From positions 1 to 64,000 of the forward strand of contig JBMYSW010000003.1 in assembly GCA_049603715.1 (NCBI GenBank): DNA of 64,000 nt. Reading direction: 5' to 3'. Within the stretch, counting starts at the first letter, position 1, and each line of letters opens with the position of its first letter. Positions 53,933 through 63,255 of the stretch are shown here, piece by piece. The notes under the pieces are model-generated. The model did no database searches, was not told the DNA's origin, and saw only the letters and a list, made by a program, of their open reading frames with translations. The translations under genes were made by a program, and so were the position numbers. Origin of the DNA: Pontibacterium sp049603715. Lineage in GTDB: Bacteria; Pseudomonadota; Gammaproteobacteria; Pseudomonadales; Balneatricaceae.

Positions 53933-54597
53933 GGGTGTTCTCCAAGGGGCCGCCTTTCGGGGGCAAGGGGCAGCTCTATTACCGAGGGGTGAGAGAGCAG
54001 CGGTCATTGTTAGTCTTCGAAGCGCAATACATCATCAAACAGCCGGCATGTGCGATGTGTTTGCGTATCGGTATGGCCGAGATGTTAGTTATTTCGAAAG
54101 AGTATCGTCAAGATGGCAATTTTTTTGTTTTAACATGAACAAAAAATAATCACCTTTAAGCGATTAGATAGTATTTTTTTAATTAGATCTTAGTAATAAA
54201 AAAATAACTTTAAATTTCAATAAGTTACAAAAATTATTTTTTTATCTTCGCTAAAATCCATAATCATTTTTAGCTTAAATTTAGTGTAAATACAGTATTT
54301 ACATATCGCAAATGGAATATAAAATCAGCAAAATCTCATTTTCCATAACTAATAATTTACAGGAAAGTTGACACTACACAGCTTACTCGTAATCTAAGCC
54401 GTGTAACGCAGCAAGGCTCAAATGACACATTCCAGCGTTACGGAATTTATTTGAGCAAGAGCACTAAGAAGCTTAGTCACTCACGCAAAATTGTGACTAA
54501 ACTTCTGAACAGTGCAGCGCAGGGCTTAGTGCCTTGTGTTGTATCCGAACAAAAAAATAAATGAGCACAATGAGGCTCACACCGGAGAAATTTGGCG
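53933..54597. promoter_or_regulatory. divergent control region with 19-bp palindrome
   Basis: A 665-base AT-rich region between the dehydrogenase and the TRAP genes. It contains the perfect palindrome TGTAAATACAGTATTTACA (54285-54303) and a TTGACA at about 54367. Long T/A tracts occupy 54170-54260. No gene is seen. Confidence 0.6.
54285..54303. promoter_or_regulatory. 19-bp perfect palindrome, candidate operator
   Basis: TGTAAATAC-A-GTATTTACA, a perfect dyad of nine bases each side of one A. The length and symmetry suit a dimeric repressor of the GntR or LacI kind. It is placed to control both divergent units. No such regulator gene is in the window. Confidence 0.65.
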
Positions 54598-55611
54598 ATG
54601 AAACGTTTTACAAAAACAATCAACACCTGAATCGCAGCAGCAATCGCAGCTGTTTCAATGAACACTTTCGCAGCAGACATGACCATCACTTTGGCTCACG
54701 TTGACTCTGCTGAGTGGACTTCGTCTAAAAAAGGCGCAGCGTCTAAAGTGTTCAAAGAGCTTGTAGAAGCGGAATCAGGTGGCCGTATTGAAGTAAACGT
54801 CTACCCAGCAGGACAACTAGGTGGCGAAACTGACCTTGTGCAATCTGCACAAGAAGGCACGCTTAGCATGACTATGGTTTCTGGGGCATTTGCAAAAGTG
54901 TGTAAAGAAGCGTCTGTTCTAGAAATCCCATACCTTTTCCCAAATGCGAGCACCGCATGGAAAGTACTTGATGGTGAGTTCGGTGCAGACCTAAGCCAAC
55001 ACTGTCTTGAGCAGACTGGCCTTCGCACCCTAGCTTACGGCGAAACCGGCTTCCGTAACTTCACAAACTCTAAGCGCCCAATCGCTGAGCCTAAAGACCT
55101 AGAAGGTCTTAAGATTCGCGTAATGACCCTTCCTCTATACGTAGAGATGGTTAAAGCAATGGGCGGTCAGCCAACGCCAATCGCGTGGCCAGAGGTTCCA
55201 TCTGCACTAACAACGGGTGTTGTTGATGGTCAAGAAAACCCTGTGAGCGTTATTTACGGCAACAAGTTCTGGCAATTCCAGAAGTACCTAACCCTAGATG
55301 GTCACGTTTACGGTACTGACTTCTTGCTAATCAACGACGAACTTTTCTCTGGTATGGACGCAAACGACCAAGCCCTAATCAAGCGTGCTGCGCTTGTAGC
55401 AGGTACTGTAGGTCGCGCGATTCAGCAGCTTAACTCTGCTGAAGGCCTAGTAAAACTTGCTGAAAACGGCATGGAAATCACTAGCCCAACGGCTGAGCAG
55501 CTAGAAAAATTCGCTGCTGCCGCTCAACCAGCTGTACTTGAATGGTTGAAAGGCGAAATCGACCCATCTTGGATCGACAAAGCACAAGCTGCTGTTGCCG
55601 CTGCTAAGTAA
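54598..55611 (+). CDS. dctP: TRAP transporter substrate-binding protein DctP, with in-frame stop in signal peptide
   Basis: The natural start is the ATG at 54598 (MKRFTKTINT, with GGAGA upstream). The eleventh codon is TGA (54628-54630); beyond it the same frame continues IAAAIAAVSMNTFAAD and then a full DctP-type protein to 55611. Reinitiation at the ATG of 54658 would yield the domain without an export signal. The mature part is intact: HVDSAEWTSSKKGAASKVF, VYPAGQLGGETDLVQ, KIRVMTLPLYVEM, and PSALTTGVVDGQENP with the ligand-binding Arg in LKIRV. Partner genes follow. The stop is a real mutation or a sequencing error. Confidence 0.85.
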
Positions 55612-55630
55612 CACCTGCTTGTAACACCCT

Positions 55631-55654
55631 CCCCTAACACACTCGTGTTAGGGG
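55631..55654 (+). other. intercistronic hairpin dctP / dctQ
   Basis: CCCCTAACAC (55631-55640) and GTGTTAGGGG (55645-55654) form a 10-bp perfect stem with ACTC loop and no T run. It probably stabilises the upstream mRNA end, giving more binding protein than membrane subunits. Confidence 0.7.
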
Positions 55655-55685
55655 ACTCCTCTACCCCGCACTTCAGGCCATCAAC

Positions 55686-56150
55686 ATGAAGCTTCTATTT
55701 AAAAATATCCTGTTATTTTTAACGGGTTCGTCGCTGTTCGTCATTTTTGCTGTCGTTCTTGTGAGCAGCCTGAGCCGTTACCTGTTTAATGCTCCGCTGC
55801 AATGGAGTGAAGAAATTGCACGCTACGGCATGATCTACGGAACCATGTTTGGCACCATCGTTTGTTATCTCGAAGGCCGTCACATTAAGTTCGACTTTTT
55901 AGAAAACGCCATTCCCGCCCACTTTAAAAAATCGCTAGGCGCAGTGACTGATATCGCTGTATTAGCTTCGGGTGTGATGTTGACTTGGTCTGGTTACCTA
56001 TTTGCTGCAAAACGCGGCGGTATCTCTGCACCAGGTACGGGTATTGATATGTACTACTTCCAAGCCGCTATGGCGATTGGGGGTGTTGGTTTGATCATTG
56101 CGGCGTTTATTCGCCTTAGTGAACACTTCCCAGTTAATAACTCAAAATAG
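55686..56150 (+). CDS. dctQ: TRAP transporter small membrane subunit DctQ
   Basis: 154 residues with four membrane helices and the family motif PLQWSEEIARYGMIYGTMFG. It forms the membrane complex with the large subunit. It lies 12 bases before dctM. Confidence 0.93.
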   Translation: MKLLFKNILLFLTGSSLFVIFAVVLVSSLSRYLFNAPLQWSEEIARYGMIYGTMFGTIVCYLEGRHIKFDFLENAIPAHFKKSLGAVTDIAVLASGVMLTWSGYLFAAKRGGISAPGTGIDMYYFQAAMAIGGVGLIIAAFIRLSEHFPVNNSK

Positions 56151-56162
56151 AGCGCCCCGATC

Positions 56163-57431
56163 ATGTTAGGTTTTGGAATTTTAATAGCATTAATGGTGCT
56201 TGGAGCACCGATCGCATTTGCGATTATTTTGGCAGTGTTTGGCCATATTTCTCAAACACCTTTTTCTATTGCATTGGTAAGTCAGCGCATCTTCTCGGGT
56301 ATGGATTCGTTCGCCCTACTTGCTGTGCCTTTGTTTGTACTTGCAGGCGAGTTAATGAACGAAAGTGGCATTACTGGCCGCATTATCAAATTCGCTAACG
56401 CCCTTGTAGGCCACCTAAAAGCAGGCCTTGCCCTTGTAAACATCTGGGCGTCTGTCATCTTTGCTGGCCTTTCAGGCTCTGCCGTTGCTGATACCTCTGC
56501 ACTGGGTCGTGTCTTCATTCCAACTATGGAAAAAGAAGGTTACCCACGTGACTTTGCAGCAGCATTAACCGCAGCTTCATCAGTTATCGGCCCAATGATT
56601 CCACCCAGTATTCCGGTCATCATTTACGCATTGATCACAACTGGCGCCTCTGTACCTGCACTCTTCTTGGCAGGTGTAACACCGGGTGTATTCTTGGCGA
56701 TTGGTCTATCTATTTACGTAACGATTTACGCGGGTCACTACGCTCCAATCCATCCTAAACTAAGCCGTCGTGAACGTTTAGACGCCTTTGTTAAGGCTTG
56801 GATCCCGCTGTTTATGCCTATCTTTATCGTAGGCTCTATCCTAACCGGTATCGTAACGCCAACCGAAGCAGCCGCTTTTGCCGCAGGTTACGCATTGCTT
56901 GCTGGTATGTTCGTATTGCGTACACTTAAAGTATCGGCGCTGCCAGAGATCTTCATTCGCGCCATGCGTGATTCGTCCATCATCCTTATTATCATTGCGG
57001 TAGTTGCTGCAGCGAACTGGATGCTAACCTTCTCGCGTGTACCACAAACCATTAGTAGTGCGGTACTAGAGCAAGTAACCAGCCCATGGGTCTTCCTACT
57101 TGCAGTTAACGTACTTTTGTTGGTTGTTGGTTTGTTCCTAGAAGGTATCGCGGCGATGTTGATCTTGCTGCCAATCTTGCAACCCATTGCAAACAGCCTA
57201 GGCATCGACCCAACACACTTTGGTATTGTGGTAATCTTTAACTTGATGATTGGCTTGGTGACACCACCAATGGGTGTCTGTCTCTTTGTATCCAACTCCA
57301 TAGCCAATGTCGGAATCGGCGCAATATCGAAGCGAATTATGCCTCTATTCCTTGTTGAACTAGCGGTATTGGCAATCATTACCTTTGTACCGTCAACGGT
57401 TACTTTCTTGCCACGCCTCTTTGGCTACTAA
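56163..57431 (+). CDS. dctM: TRAP transporter large membrane subunit DctM
   Basis: 422 residues, about twelve membrane helices. Motifs VPLFVLAGELMNESGIT, GLSGSAVADTSALG and PPSIPVIIYA are typical of DctM. It uses a sodium gradient to import the ligand delivered by the binding protein. Linked aroQ and shikimate/quinate dehydrogenase genes suggest a cyclic polyol acid as substrate. Confidence 0.95.
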   Translation: MLGFGILIALMVLGAPIAFAIILAVFGHISQTPFSIALVSQRIFSGMDSFALLAVPLFVLAGELMNESGITGRIIKFANALVGHLKAGLALVNIWASVIFAGLSGSAVADTSALGRVFIPTMEKEGYPRDFAAALTAASSVIGPMIPPSIPVIIYALITTGASVPALFLAGVTPGVFLAIGLSIYVTIYAGHYAPIHPKLSRRERLDAFVKAWIPLFMPIFIVGSILTGIVTPTEAAAFAAGYALLAGMFVLRTLKVSALPEIFIRAMRDSSIILIIIAVVAAANWMLTFSRVPQTISSAVLEQVTSPWVFLLAVNVLLLVVGLFLEGIAAMLILLPILQPIANSLGIDPTHFGIVVIFNLMIGLVTPPMGVCLFVSNSIANVGIGAISKRIMPLFLVELAVLAIITFVPSTVTFLPRLFGY

Positions 57432-57463
57432 TGTTGATTTGTTAACTCAGGAATTAAAGACTT

Positions 57464-57901
57464 ATGAGCAACATTGTTTATGTACTAAACGGACCTAACC
57501 TCAACTTGCTTGGCACACGTCAACCTGAGGTTTACGGTTACGAAACGTTGGCCGATGTTCAGGCTAAGATTGAAAACAAGGCGAAAGAGTACGGCTTTGA
57601 GATTAAGTTCTTCCAGAGTAACCATGAAGGTCAAATCATCGACTGGATTCATGAAGCTCGCCAAGAAGCTAAGGCGATCATCATTAATCCAGCGGCGTTT
57701 ACCCATACGTCTGTTGCGATTTTAGATGCACTGAACACCTTCGAGTCTACTGTGGTTGAAGTGCACATCTCCAACGTTCATAAACGTGAGAGCTTCCGCC
57801 ACCACTCGTACGTTTCATTGCGTGCCGAGGGTGTTATTGCCGGCCTTGGCACCCAAGGTTACGTGGCTGCACTCGACTATGTCGCATCGCTTGATAAGTA
57901 A
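57464..57901 (+). CDS. aroQ: 3-dehydroquinate dehydratase, type II
   Basis: 145 residues of the type II dodecameric dehydroquinase: VLNGPNLNLLGTRQPEVYG (catalytic Tyr in the mobile loop), FFQSNHEGQIIDWIH, INPAAFTHTS and EVHISNVHKRESFRHHSY with the catalytic His. It interconverts 3-dehydroquinate and 3-dehydroshikimate. It follows dctM by 32 bases, so it is part of the uptake operon. That points to catabolic rather than biosynthetic use. Confidence 0.95.
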   Translation: MSNIVYVLNGPNLNLLGTRQPEVYGYETLADVQAKIENKAKEYGFEIKFFQSNHEGQIIDWIHEARQEAKAIIINPAAFTHTSVAILDALNTFESTVVEVHISNVHKRESFRHHSYVSLRAEGVIAGLGTQGYVAALDYVASLDK

Positions 57902-57931
57902 TGTTTTGGGCTTTTAATTAAGCCCCAATAC

Positions 57932-57974
57932 AAAAAACCCCAGATGTAGAGACGGAACATCTGGGGTTTTTTTA
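57932..57974. terminator. bidirectional terminator aroQ / Gfo-Idh
   Basis: A 10-bp stem (CCCCAGATGT 57938-57947 with ACATCTGGGG 57957-57966), A run before and T run after. A weaker hairpin (TTGGGCTT with AAGCCCCAA, 57905-57928) precedes it. Confidence 0.92.
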
Positions 57975-58000
57975 TGGGTTTTTGTAAGCTTTTCAATCAG

Positions 58001-59044
58001 TTAAGGGTCAATGGCCTCTATCTGACCTGACTCTAGTGCTTTACCAATCGCATCAATCACCGCGAGGTTTTTAAGGCCATCGCGGGCACTCACTTTGGGT
58101 TTAGCCTCGCCTTTAATCACATCACAAAAGTGCACAAGCTGGCATGCAAGCGGGTCTTGGCGCTCGACCTCAGCGGTTTTACAGTCAAACTCACTCCACC
58201 ATGACGGCACCGTATCATTGCCATAGCGTTTAATGCGCATGGTTGGAATCGATAAACTACCGCGCGTACCGGCAATCACATAGCAGTCTTCATCATCATA
58301 GCTTGCGTAGCTTGGGTTTTCTTGTGAGGTTTGCTCCCAACTACGGGCACAGGCTGCCGAGTCCGACAAGGCAAAGGAGCCTAGAGCTCCTTCGGCAAAA
58401 CGAAAGCTCATCACTGCGGTGTCTTCTACTTCAAACTGGCGTTGTGCATTCGAGCTTATCGCCTGCACATGGGTAATCTCACCACAGAGGTAACGCAAGT
58501 TGCCGATTTCGTGAATCAAATTAATCAAAATTGGGCCACCGCCTTTTTGGGTGCGCCACAAGGCTTGCTCAAAGTAGTCATCAGGCTTGTAAAACAACGC
58601 GCTACCCATCACCGCCACGGGCGTACCAATTTCACCGGTGTCAATTAAGGCCTTCGCACGGGCTAACAGCGGGCTATGAGCACGATGGTGCCCTACCAGC
58701 ACCTTCGCGCCTTTCGCCTCTACCGCTTCAACTAGGCGCTTTCCTTCCGCCAAGTTATCAGCCACTGGCTTTTCGATCAGCACAGCGACATTGGCCTCAA
58801 TGCACTCTCGGGCTTGGCTAACATGAAGCTGGTTAGGTGTCGCCAAAATCACACCATCAACACTTTCACGGGCAAGGGCTTCAGACAAATCGCCATAGCA
58901 AGGTACGCCCTGCTCATCGGCAAAGGCCTTACCTGCTGGCATAGGGTCCACAATCGCCACCAACTGGCAGCGATCGCTTTGGTTAATCAGTGCAACATGG
59001 GTTTTACCGATGAGTCCAGCACCGGCAACAATAAGATTTAGCAT
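58001..59044 (-). CDS. Gfo/Idh/MocA-family oxidoreductase
   Basis: 347 residues. The NAD(P)-binding turn is VAGAGLIGKTHV and the family motif EKPVADNL carries the catalytic-region Lys. A C-terminal alpha/beta domain follows (GGGPILINLIHEIGNLRYLCG with the His expected in the active site). Members oxidise sugars, inositols or cyclic acids. Start at the ATG of 59044; a TTG three codons before is possible. Its link with quinate/shikimate genes suggests a related substrate. Confidence 0.9.
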   Translation of the reverse strand: MLNLIVAGAGLIGKTHVALINQSDRCQLVAIVDPMPAGKAFADEQGVPCYGDLSEALARESVDGVILATPNQLHVSQARECIEANVAVLIEKPVADNLAEGKRLVEAVEAKGAKVLVGHHRAHSPLLARAKALIDTGEIGTPVAVMGSALFYKPDDYFEQALWRTQKGGGPILINLIHEIGNLRYLCGEITHVQAISSNAQRQFEVEDTAVMSFRFAEGALGSFALSDSAACARSWEQTSQENPSYASYDDEDCYVIAGTRGSLSIPTMRIKRYGNDTVPSWWSEFDCKTAEVERQDPLACQLVHFCDVIKGEAKPKVSARDGLKNLAVIDAIGKALESGQIEAIDP

Positions 59045-59162
59045 CAGTTTCAATCCAAGGTTTGGTTGTTATTTTGTTGATAACACCGAGTATAGAAACT
59101 GGCTCTTTATAGATAATTAGCGAATAATTTAAATTAAAATTTACTTATGGTGTTTAATTAAT

Positions 59163-60062
59163 CTAAGACTGCGATTGGAATAACGACGCTAACTGAGCAC
59201 GTAGCCATTGGTTAGCGGGGTCGTGATGGAAACGCGCATGCCAATGCTGCTTTACCTGAAAACCTTCAACAGGAAGCGGGCACGATGACAAGCTAAGCTC
59301 TGCATCCTCAGATAATACCGTTGCTATGTGTCGCGGTACTGTTGCTACCAAATCAGAATGAATAAGCAGACGTGCTAGTCCCAAAAAACTAGGCAGCTTT
59401 AACACAACCTGGCGCTCTATCTCGTGCTGCGTAAGCGCTGCTTGGATCAGTTGGCTGCCCGTTCCCGCCACAATAGATACATGTAATGCTTTTTCGTAAT
59501 CGGCTAATGAGTTTAGCTGTGCGAGGCGCTGGCTATGCAAACACACCCAATCTTGAGCAAATAATGTCTGCTGATAAAACCCTGCGTCTAAGTCAGGAAT
59601 ATAACCTACCGCCAAGTCCACCTCCCCTTGCATCAGTGCGCTCGCAGTATCTGAGTTAATCAACACAGCCTCTAGGCAGACAAAAGGCGCCGCTTTGCGC
59701 AGATGTCCTAATATTTTCGGTAACAAGGTCGCATGGCTCGCATCTGTCATTGCCACTGTAAAACGATGCTGGCTTTGCTGCGGGTTAAAGGTGACACGTA
59801 TGTCATTAAGGCTCGCTAACGATTCCAATGCACTCACCACAAACGGGTGCACTGCTTGCGCCAAAGGTGTGGGTAACATTCCTTTTGGGGCACGGACAAA
59901 CAGCGGATCATCCATTTTTTTGCGCAATTGCGCTAGCCAAATACTTACCGTGGGTTGGCTTTGATCGAGTCGCTCAGCCGTTGCCGTTACACTTCCGGTT
60001 TTTATTAAAGAATCAAAAAGCACCAAATACTTAACGTCTAAATATTGAAGCTGATCTTTCAC
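59163..60062 (-). CDS. LysR-family transcriptional regulator
   Basis: 299 residues: N-terminal helix-turn-helix (LVLFDSLIKTGSVTATAERLDQSQPTVSIWLAQLRK) and a LysR substrate-binding domain (RFTVAMTDASHATLLPKILGHL, a NahR/LinR-like opening). It is divergent from the ketopantoate-reductase-like operon with a 15-bp palindrome between, so it most likely controls that operon. Confidence 0.92.
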   Translation of the reverse strand: MKDQLQYLDVKYLVLFDSLIKTGSVTATAERLDQSQPTVSIWLAQLRKKMDDPLFVRAPKGMLPTPLAQAVHPFVVSALESLASLNDIRVTFNPQQSQHRFTVAMTDASHATLLPKILGHLRKAAPFVCLEAVLINSDTASALMQGEVDLAVGYIPDLDAGFYQQTLFAQDWVCLHSQRLAQLNSLADYEKALHVSIVAGTGSQLIQAALTQHEIERQVVLKLPSFLGLARLLIHSDLVATVPRHIATVLSEDAELSLSSCPLPVEGFQVKQHWHARFHHDPANQWLRAQLASLFQSQS

Positions 60063-60096
60063 GGCACAACACCTATATAAAATTTTTCAATACTTA

Positions 60097-60111
60097 TTAT
60101 GATAATCATAA
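60097..60111. promoter_or_regulatory. 15-bp palindrome, candidate LysR-type operator
   Basis: TTATGATAATCATAA is a perfect dyad containing the T-N11-A core of LysR-type boxes. It lies 35 bases from the regulator start and 63 bases from the divergent operon. Confidence 0.7.
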
Positions 60112-60173
60112 CATAGCCTAAGTATCATCGATTTTTTAAAGTCTTTCCAGTCAAACCAAACATGGGAAGAACA

Positions 60174-61127
60174 ATGAAAATATGCGTATTAGGTGCAGGA
60201 GCGCTCGGCTCTACGATTGGGGGCACACTGGCCCATGCAGGCAACGATGTCACGCTCATTAGCCGTGCCGAAGACCACGTCAATGCCATCAACGAAAACG
60301 GTCTTACCTTAATTGAGCAAGGTGAAAAAACTACCGTAAAAGCCAAAGCAGCCTTAAGCACCCAAGGGTTAACACCCGTTGACTTGGTTATTTTGCTGGT
60401 CAAATCTTTTGATACCCGTGCTGCGGTTGTAGACGCCAAAGAACTGTTTGGCCCCAACACACTCGTTATGTCACTGCAAAATGGCCTCGGACATGAAGAG
60501 GTGTTAAGCGAACTGGTGGGCAAAGAAAATGTAATTGCCGGAAAAACTTATGTAGGTGGCGTTCAAGCCGATGCTGGCGTCATTGAATCTGGCGTAAAAG
60601 ACAAACTGACCGTCATCGGTGAGCTCAGCGGTAACCTGTCTGCACGTACTCAACACGTTGCCGACACCTTTAATGCCGCAGGCTTACGCACCCAAGTAAC
60701 CGACAACATCATGGGTACCATTTGGGACAAGCTACTCATTAACGTGGCGACAGGTGCTATTTCTTCACTAACTCACCTTACCTATGGCGAGCTTTATAAA
60801 ATCCCTGAAGTCGAAGCCTGCGCCCTACACGCGGTTGAAGAAGCCATGAGTGTTGCAAAAGCTAACGGTGTGAAACTAACCATCTCCTCAGCCAAAGATG
60901 CTTGGGAAATGGCACGCGCGGGTTTGGGCCCAAACTTCAAAACCTCTATGCTGCAAAGCCTTGAACGAAAAACACCGACTGAAATCGACTATATCAATGG
61001 TGCGGTTGTGCAGTGGGGACAACGCTCGAACATCCCTACGCCTTATAACGAAACCCTCGTAGCCGCCATCAAAGGCTTACAACATTACACCCTTGCTTCT
61101 TCTGCTAACTCTGGAGGTGCGGTATGA
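60174..61127 (+). CDS. 2-dehydropantoate 2-reductase family protein
   Basis: 317 residues with the NADP-binding start KICVLGAGALGSTIGG, catalytic lysine region WDKLLINVATGAISSLTHLTYGEL and C-terminal QSLERKTPTEIDYINGAVV, all typical of the ApbA/PanE family. Since the context is catabolic it is probably a 2-oxoacid reductase or dehydrogenase acting on another substrate. The start is the ATG after GGAAGA; the ATG at 60162 would lack a site. It overlaps the VOC gene by 4 bases. Confidence 0.9.
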   Translation: MKICVLGAGALGSTIGGTLAHAGNDVTLISRAEDHVNAINENGLTLIEQGEKTTVKAKAALSTQGLTPVDLVILLVKSFDTRAAVVDAKELFGPNTLVMSLQNGLGHEEVLSELVGKENVIAGKTYVGGVQADAGVIESGVKDKLTVIGELSGNLSARTQHVADTFNAAGLRTQVTDNIMGTIWDKLLINVATGAISSLTHLTYGELYKIPEVEACALHAVEEAMSVAKANGVKLTISSAKDAWEMARAGLGPNFKTSMLQSLERKTPTEIDYINGAVVQWGQRSNIPTPYNETLVAAIKGLQHYTLASSANSGGAV

Positions 61128-61525
61128 CGAGCGCATGCGCATACGTAGAGCATGTTGCCATTCGTGTTAAAGACATTCATTGGCACATTCGCTTTTTTAA
61201 AGACGTGTTTGGTATGGACGTTCGTGAGGTCGACGGCCCCGTTGATAACCCACGCCAATACTGGACCGTTGGAGGCATTCAGCTCATGGCCACGCCTGAT
61301 CTAAACGAGGCGCCCACCAATGACCAAGGCTGGCTTGCTCATTTAGGCATCATGGTCACCGACCTTGAAGACTGCTTACGCAAAGCCTACCACTACGAAG
61401 TAACAGAACTGCCCCAAGGCTTGAACTGGATCGCCTTGCCTGACGGCCTTGCCCTCGAACTCATTCAAGCATCGCCCAATTCTGTTGAAAAAGTGCTCGC
61501 CGTTGACCCACGTGCACCCTACTAA
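61124..61525 (+). CDS. VOC/glyoxalase-fold protein
   Basis: 133 residues with the pattern of vicinal-oxygen-chelate proteins: VEHVAIRVKDIHWHIRFFKDVFGMDV, then HLGIMVTDLEDCLRKAY and LELIQ. A metal-binding His at position 8 of the first segment, His in HLGI and Glu in ALELIQ could form the metal site. The reaction is unknown. ATGA overlap couples it to the upstream gene. Confidence 0.85.
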   Translation: MTSACAYVEHVAIRVKDIHWHIRFFKDVFGMDVREVDGPVDNPRQYWTVGGIQLMATPDLNEAPTNDQGWLAHLGIMVTDLEDCLRKAYHYEVTELPQGLNWIALPDGLALELIQASPNSVEKVLAVDPRAPY

Positions 61526-61535
61526 GGAACTTACC

Positions 61536-62015
61536 ATGACAAATACATCTCAAGAACGTTACTGGGGCGACTGTGCCGATGGTGACGTGGGTCTCAGCCC
61601 TCTTTACACCGTAACAGAAGAAGCGATTAACACCTATGCCGCCCTCACTGGTGATTACACCCCTGTACATGTGGATGAGGCATATGCGAAAACCACCCCT
61701 TTTGGCACCCGTGTAGCTCACGGCCTTTTAGGTTTATCCATTGCCGATGGCCTAAAAACTCAAAGTGACTACCGCTTTGTACCAGGTATGTCTCTCGGGT
61801 GGACATGGGATTTTAAGTTACCCATTAAAATCAACGACACCCTTCAAGTTCGCTTTACCGTTACTCAACGTCGCTTATCTAAAAGTCGCCCAGGCTGGGG
61901 CATTGTTGTTTTACCGTCTGAGCTGATTAACCAACACGGTGAAGTAGTCCATGTGGGTGAGCATCGCCTGATGATCCCATGCCGTCCAAATCACCAAGGA
62001 GGCAGTCATGAATAA
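61536..62015 (+). CDS. MaoC-family acyl-CoA dehydratase/hydratase
   Basis: 159 residues, hot-dog fold: the hydratase motif YAALTGDYTPVHVDEAYAKTTPFG-type segment with Asp and His (GDYTPVHVD) and AHGLLGLSIADGL. It hydrates enoyl-CoA or dehydrates hydroxyacyl-CoA. Start at the ATG of 61536, behind AAGGA. The end overlaps the CoA-transferase gene by 8 bases. Confidence 0.9.
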   Translation: MTNTSQERYWGDCADGDVGLSPLYTVTEEAINTYAALTGDYTPVHVDEAYAKTTPFGTRVAHGLLGLSIADGLKTQSDYRFVPGMSLGWTWDFKLPIKINDTLQVRFTVTQRRLSKSRPGWGIVVLPSELINQHGEVVHVGEHRLMIPCRPNHQGGSHE

Positions 62016-63237
62016 GCAGCCAAAGCCGCTCGAAGGTATTCGTGTTATCGACTACAGTCACTTTTTGGCTGGCCCTTACCTGTCTAAGTGCCTCGCCGCC
62101 TTGGGAGCCGAAGTAATTAAAGTTGAACGCCCAGGCTCGGGCGATGCTGGGCGCGACCACCCCTACTTTATTAAGGGTGAAAGCGGCTACTTTATGCAGC
62201 AAAACATGGGTAAAAAAGGCATATCGGTCAATGTAAAAGACCCTGAGGGCCTGGCCTTTATGCATAAACTCGTGGAAACCGCCGATGTTTTTGTAGAAAA
62301 CTATCGCCCTGGCGCATTAAATAAACTGGGCTTGGGTTACGACACACTCAAAGAGATTAATCCTAAACTCGTTTACGCTTCTGTCTCGGCTTATGGTCAT
62401 ACTGGCCCCGACTCACATAAGGCTGGGTTTGGTCTAATTGCAGAAGCCAAGTCCGGCATTATGGCCATGGTGGGCCAGCCTGACGAAGCGCCTCCTTTGC
62501 TACGTATAGCCTTGGGTGATATGTACACCGGTATTCACGGTGTAGCGAGTGTCTGTGCCGCATTGTTTGCACGAACGACCACAGGGCAAGGTCAACATAT
62601 TGATATGGCCTTATACGATTGCTTAGTGTCGATGCACGAATATGCCGTTCAGTGCTACACCCTATCGGGCAATAAAGACCTACCTGAGCGCACAGGCCAC
62701 GACCTACCTACATCAACCCTGTATGGCTCTTTTAGTGCAAGCGATGGTGACCTTGTTATTGCCGCGCAAGTTGACGATGCATGGAAGCGTCTGGCGCAAA
62801 AAATTGCTAACGACACGGCGAACCCTCAGTTTGCGCAAGATAGCCGCTTTCACTCTGCGGAAGGACGCAACCAGCATCGTCTTGAAATACTTCCGGTGGT
62901 TCGTGCTTGGGTCGCTCCTCAAACTGTGGCCGAGTGTTTAGCGTCACTAGAGGCGATTAATATCCCATGCGCCAAGATTCAAAGCATTGATGAAGTGATT
63001 GCTGACCCTCAGATTCAGGCCCGCAATATGATTATTGAACAAGAGCACCCCGTAGTCGGCTCCGTCAAGCTGGTGAATACCCCTTTCCGTTTTTCGGATA
63101 GCGACACCACCTTAACCACCCCAGCCCCTACCTTAGGGCAAGATAACGAAAGCATCGCCCGAATGCTGGGTTACAGCGAAACCGAAATCCAGCAACTAAC
63201 CGAGCGCCAAGTGCTTTTTACGCCTACACAGCCCTAA
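62008..63237 (+). CDS. CaiB/BaiF class III CoA-transferase
   Basis: 409 residues. Opening IRVIDYSHFLAGPYLSKCLAALGAEVIKVERP, catalytic aspartate in LGDMYTGIHG (Asp171), and GQHIDMALYD. It transfers CoA between carboxylic acids. Beside MaoC it probably activates the acid before hydration. Strong AGGAGG before the ATG. Confidence 0.94.
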   Translation: MNKQPKPLEGIRVIDYSHFLAGPYLSKCLAALGAEVIKVERPGSGDAGRDHPYFIKGESGYFMQQNMGKKGISVNVKDPEGLAFMHKLVETADVFVENYRPGALNKLGLGYDTLKEINPKLVYASVSAYGHTGPDSHKAGFGLIAEAKSGIMAMVGQPDEAPPLLRIALGDMYTGIHGVASVCAALFARTTTGQGQHIDMALYDCLVSMHEYAVQCYTLSGNKDLPERTGHDLPTSTLYGSFSASDGDLVIAAQVDDAWKRLAQKIANDTANPQFAQDSRFHSAEGRNQHRLEILPVVRAWVAPQTVAECLASLEAINIPCAKIQSIDEVIADPQIQARNMIIEQEHPVVGSVKLVNTPFRFSDSDTTLTTPAPTLGQDNESIARMLGYSETEIQQLTERQVLFTPTQP

Positions 63238-63255
63238 TAAAAAGAGAATGATCCC

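Noticed and set aside
54628..54630. TGA read as selenocysteine in the TRAP binding protein
   Set aside because: It falls inside a cleaved signal peptide where selenocysteine has no role, and I see no obvious SECIS-type hairpin. A mutation or base error is simpler.
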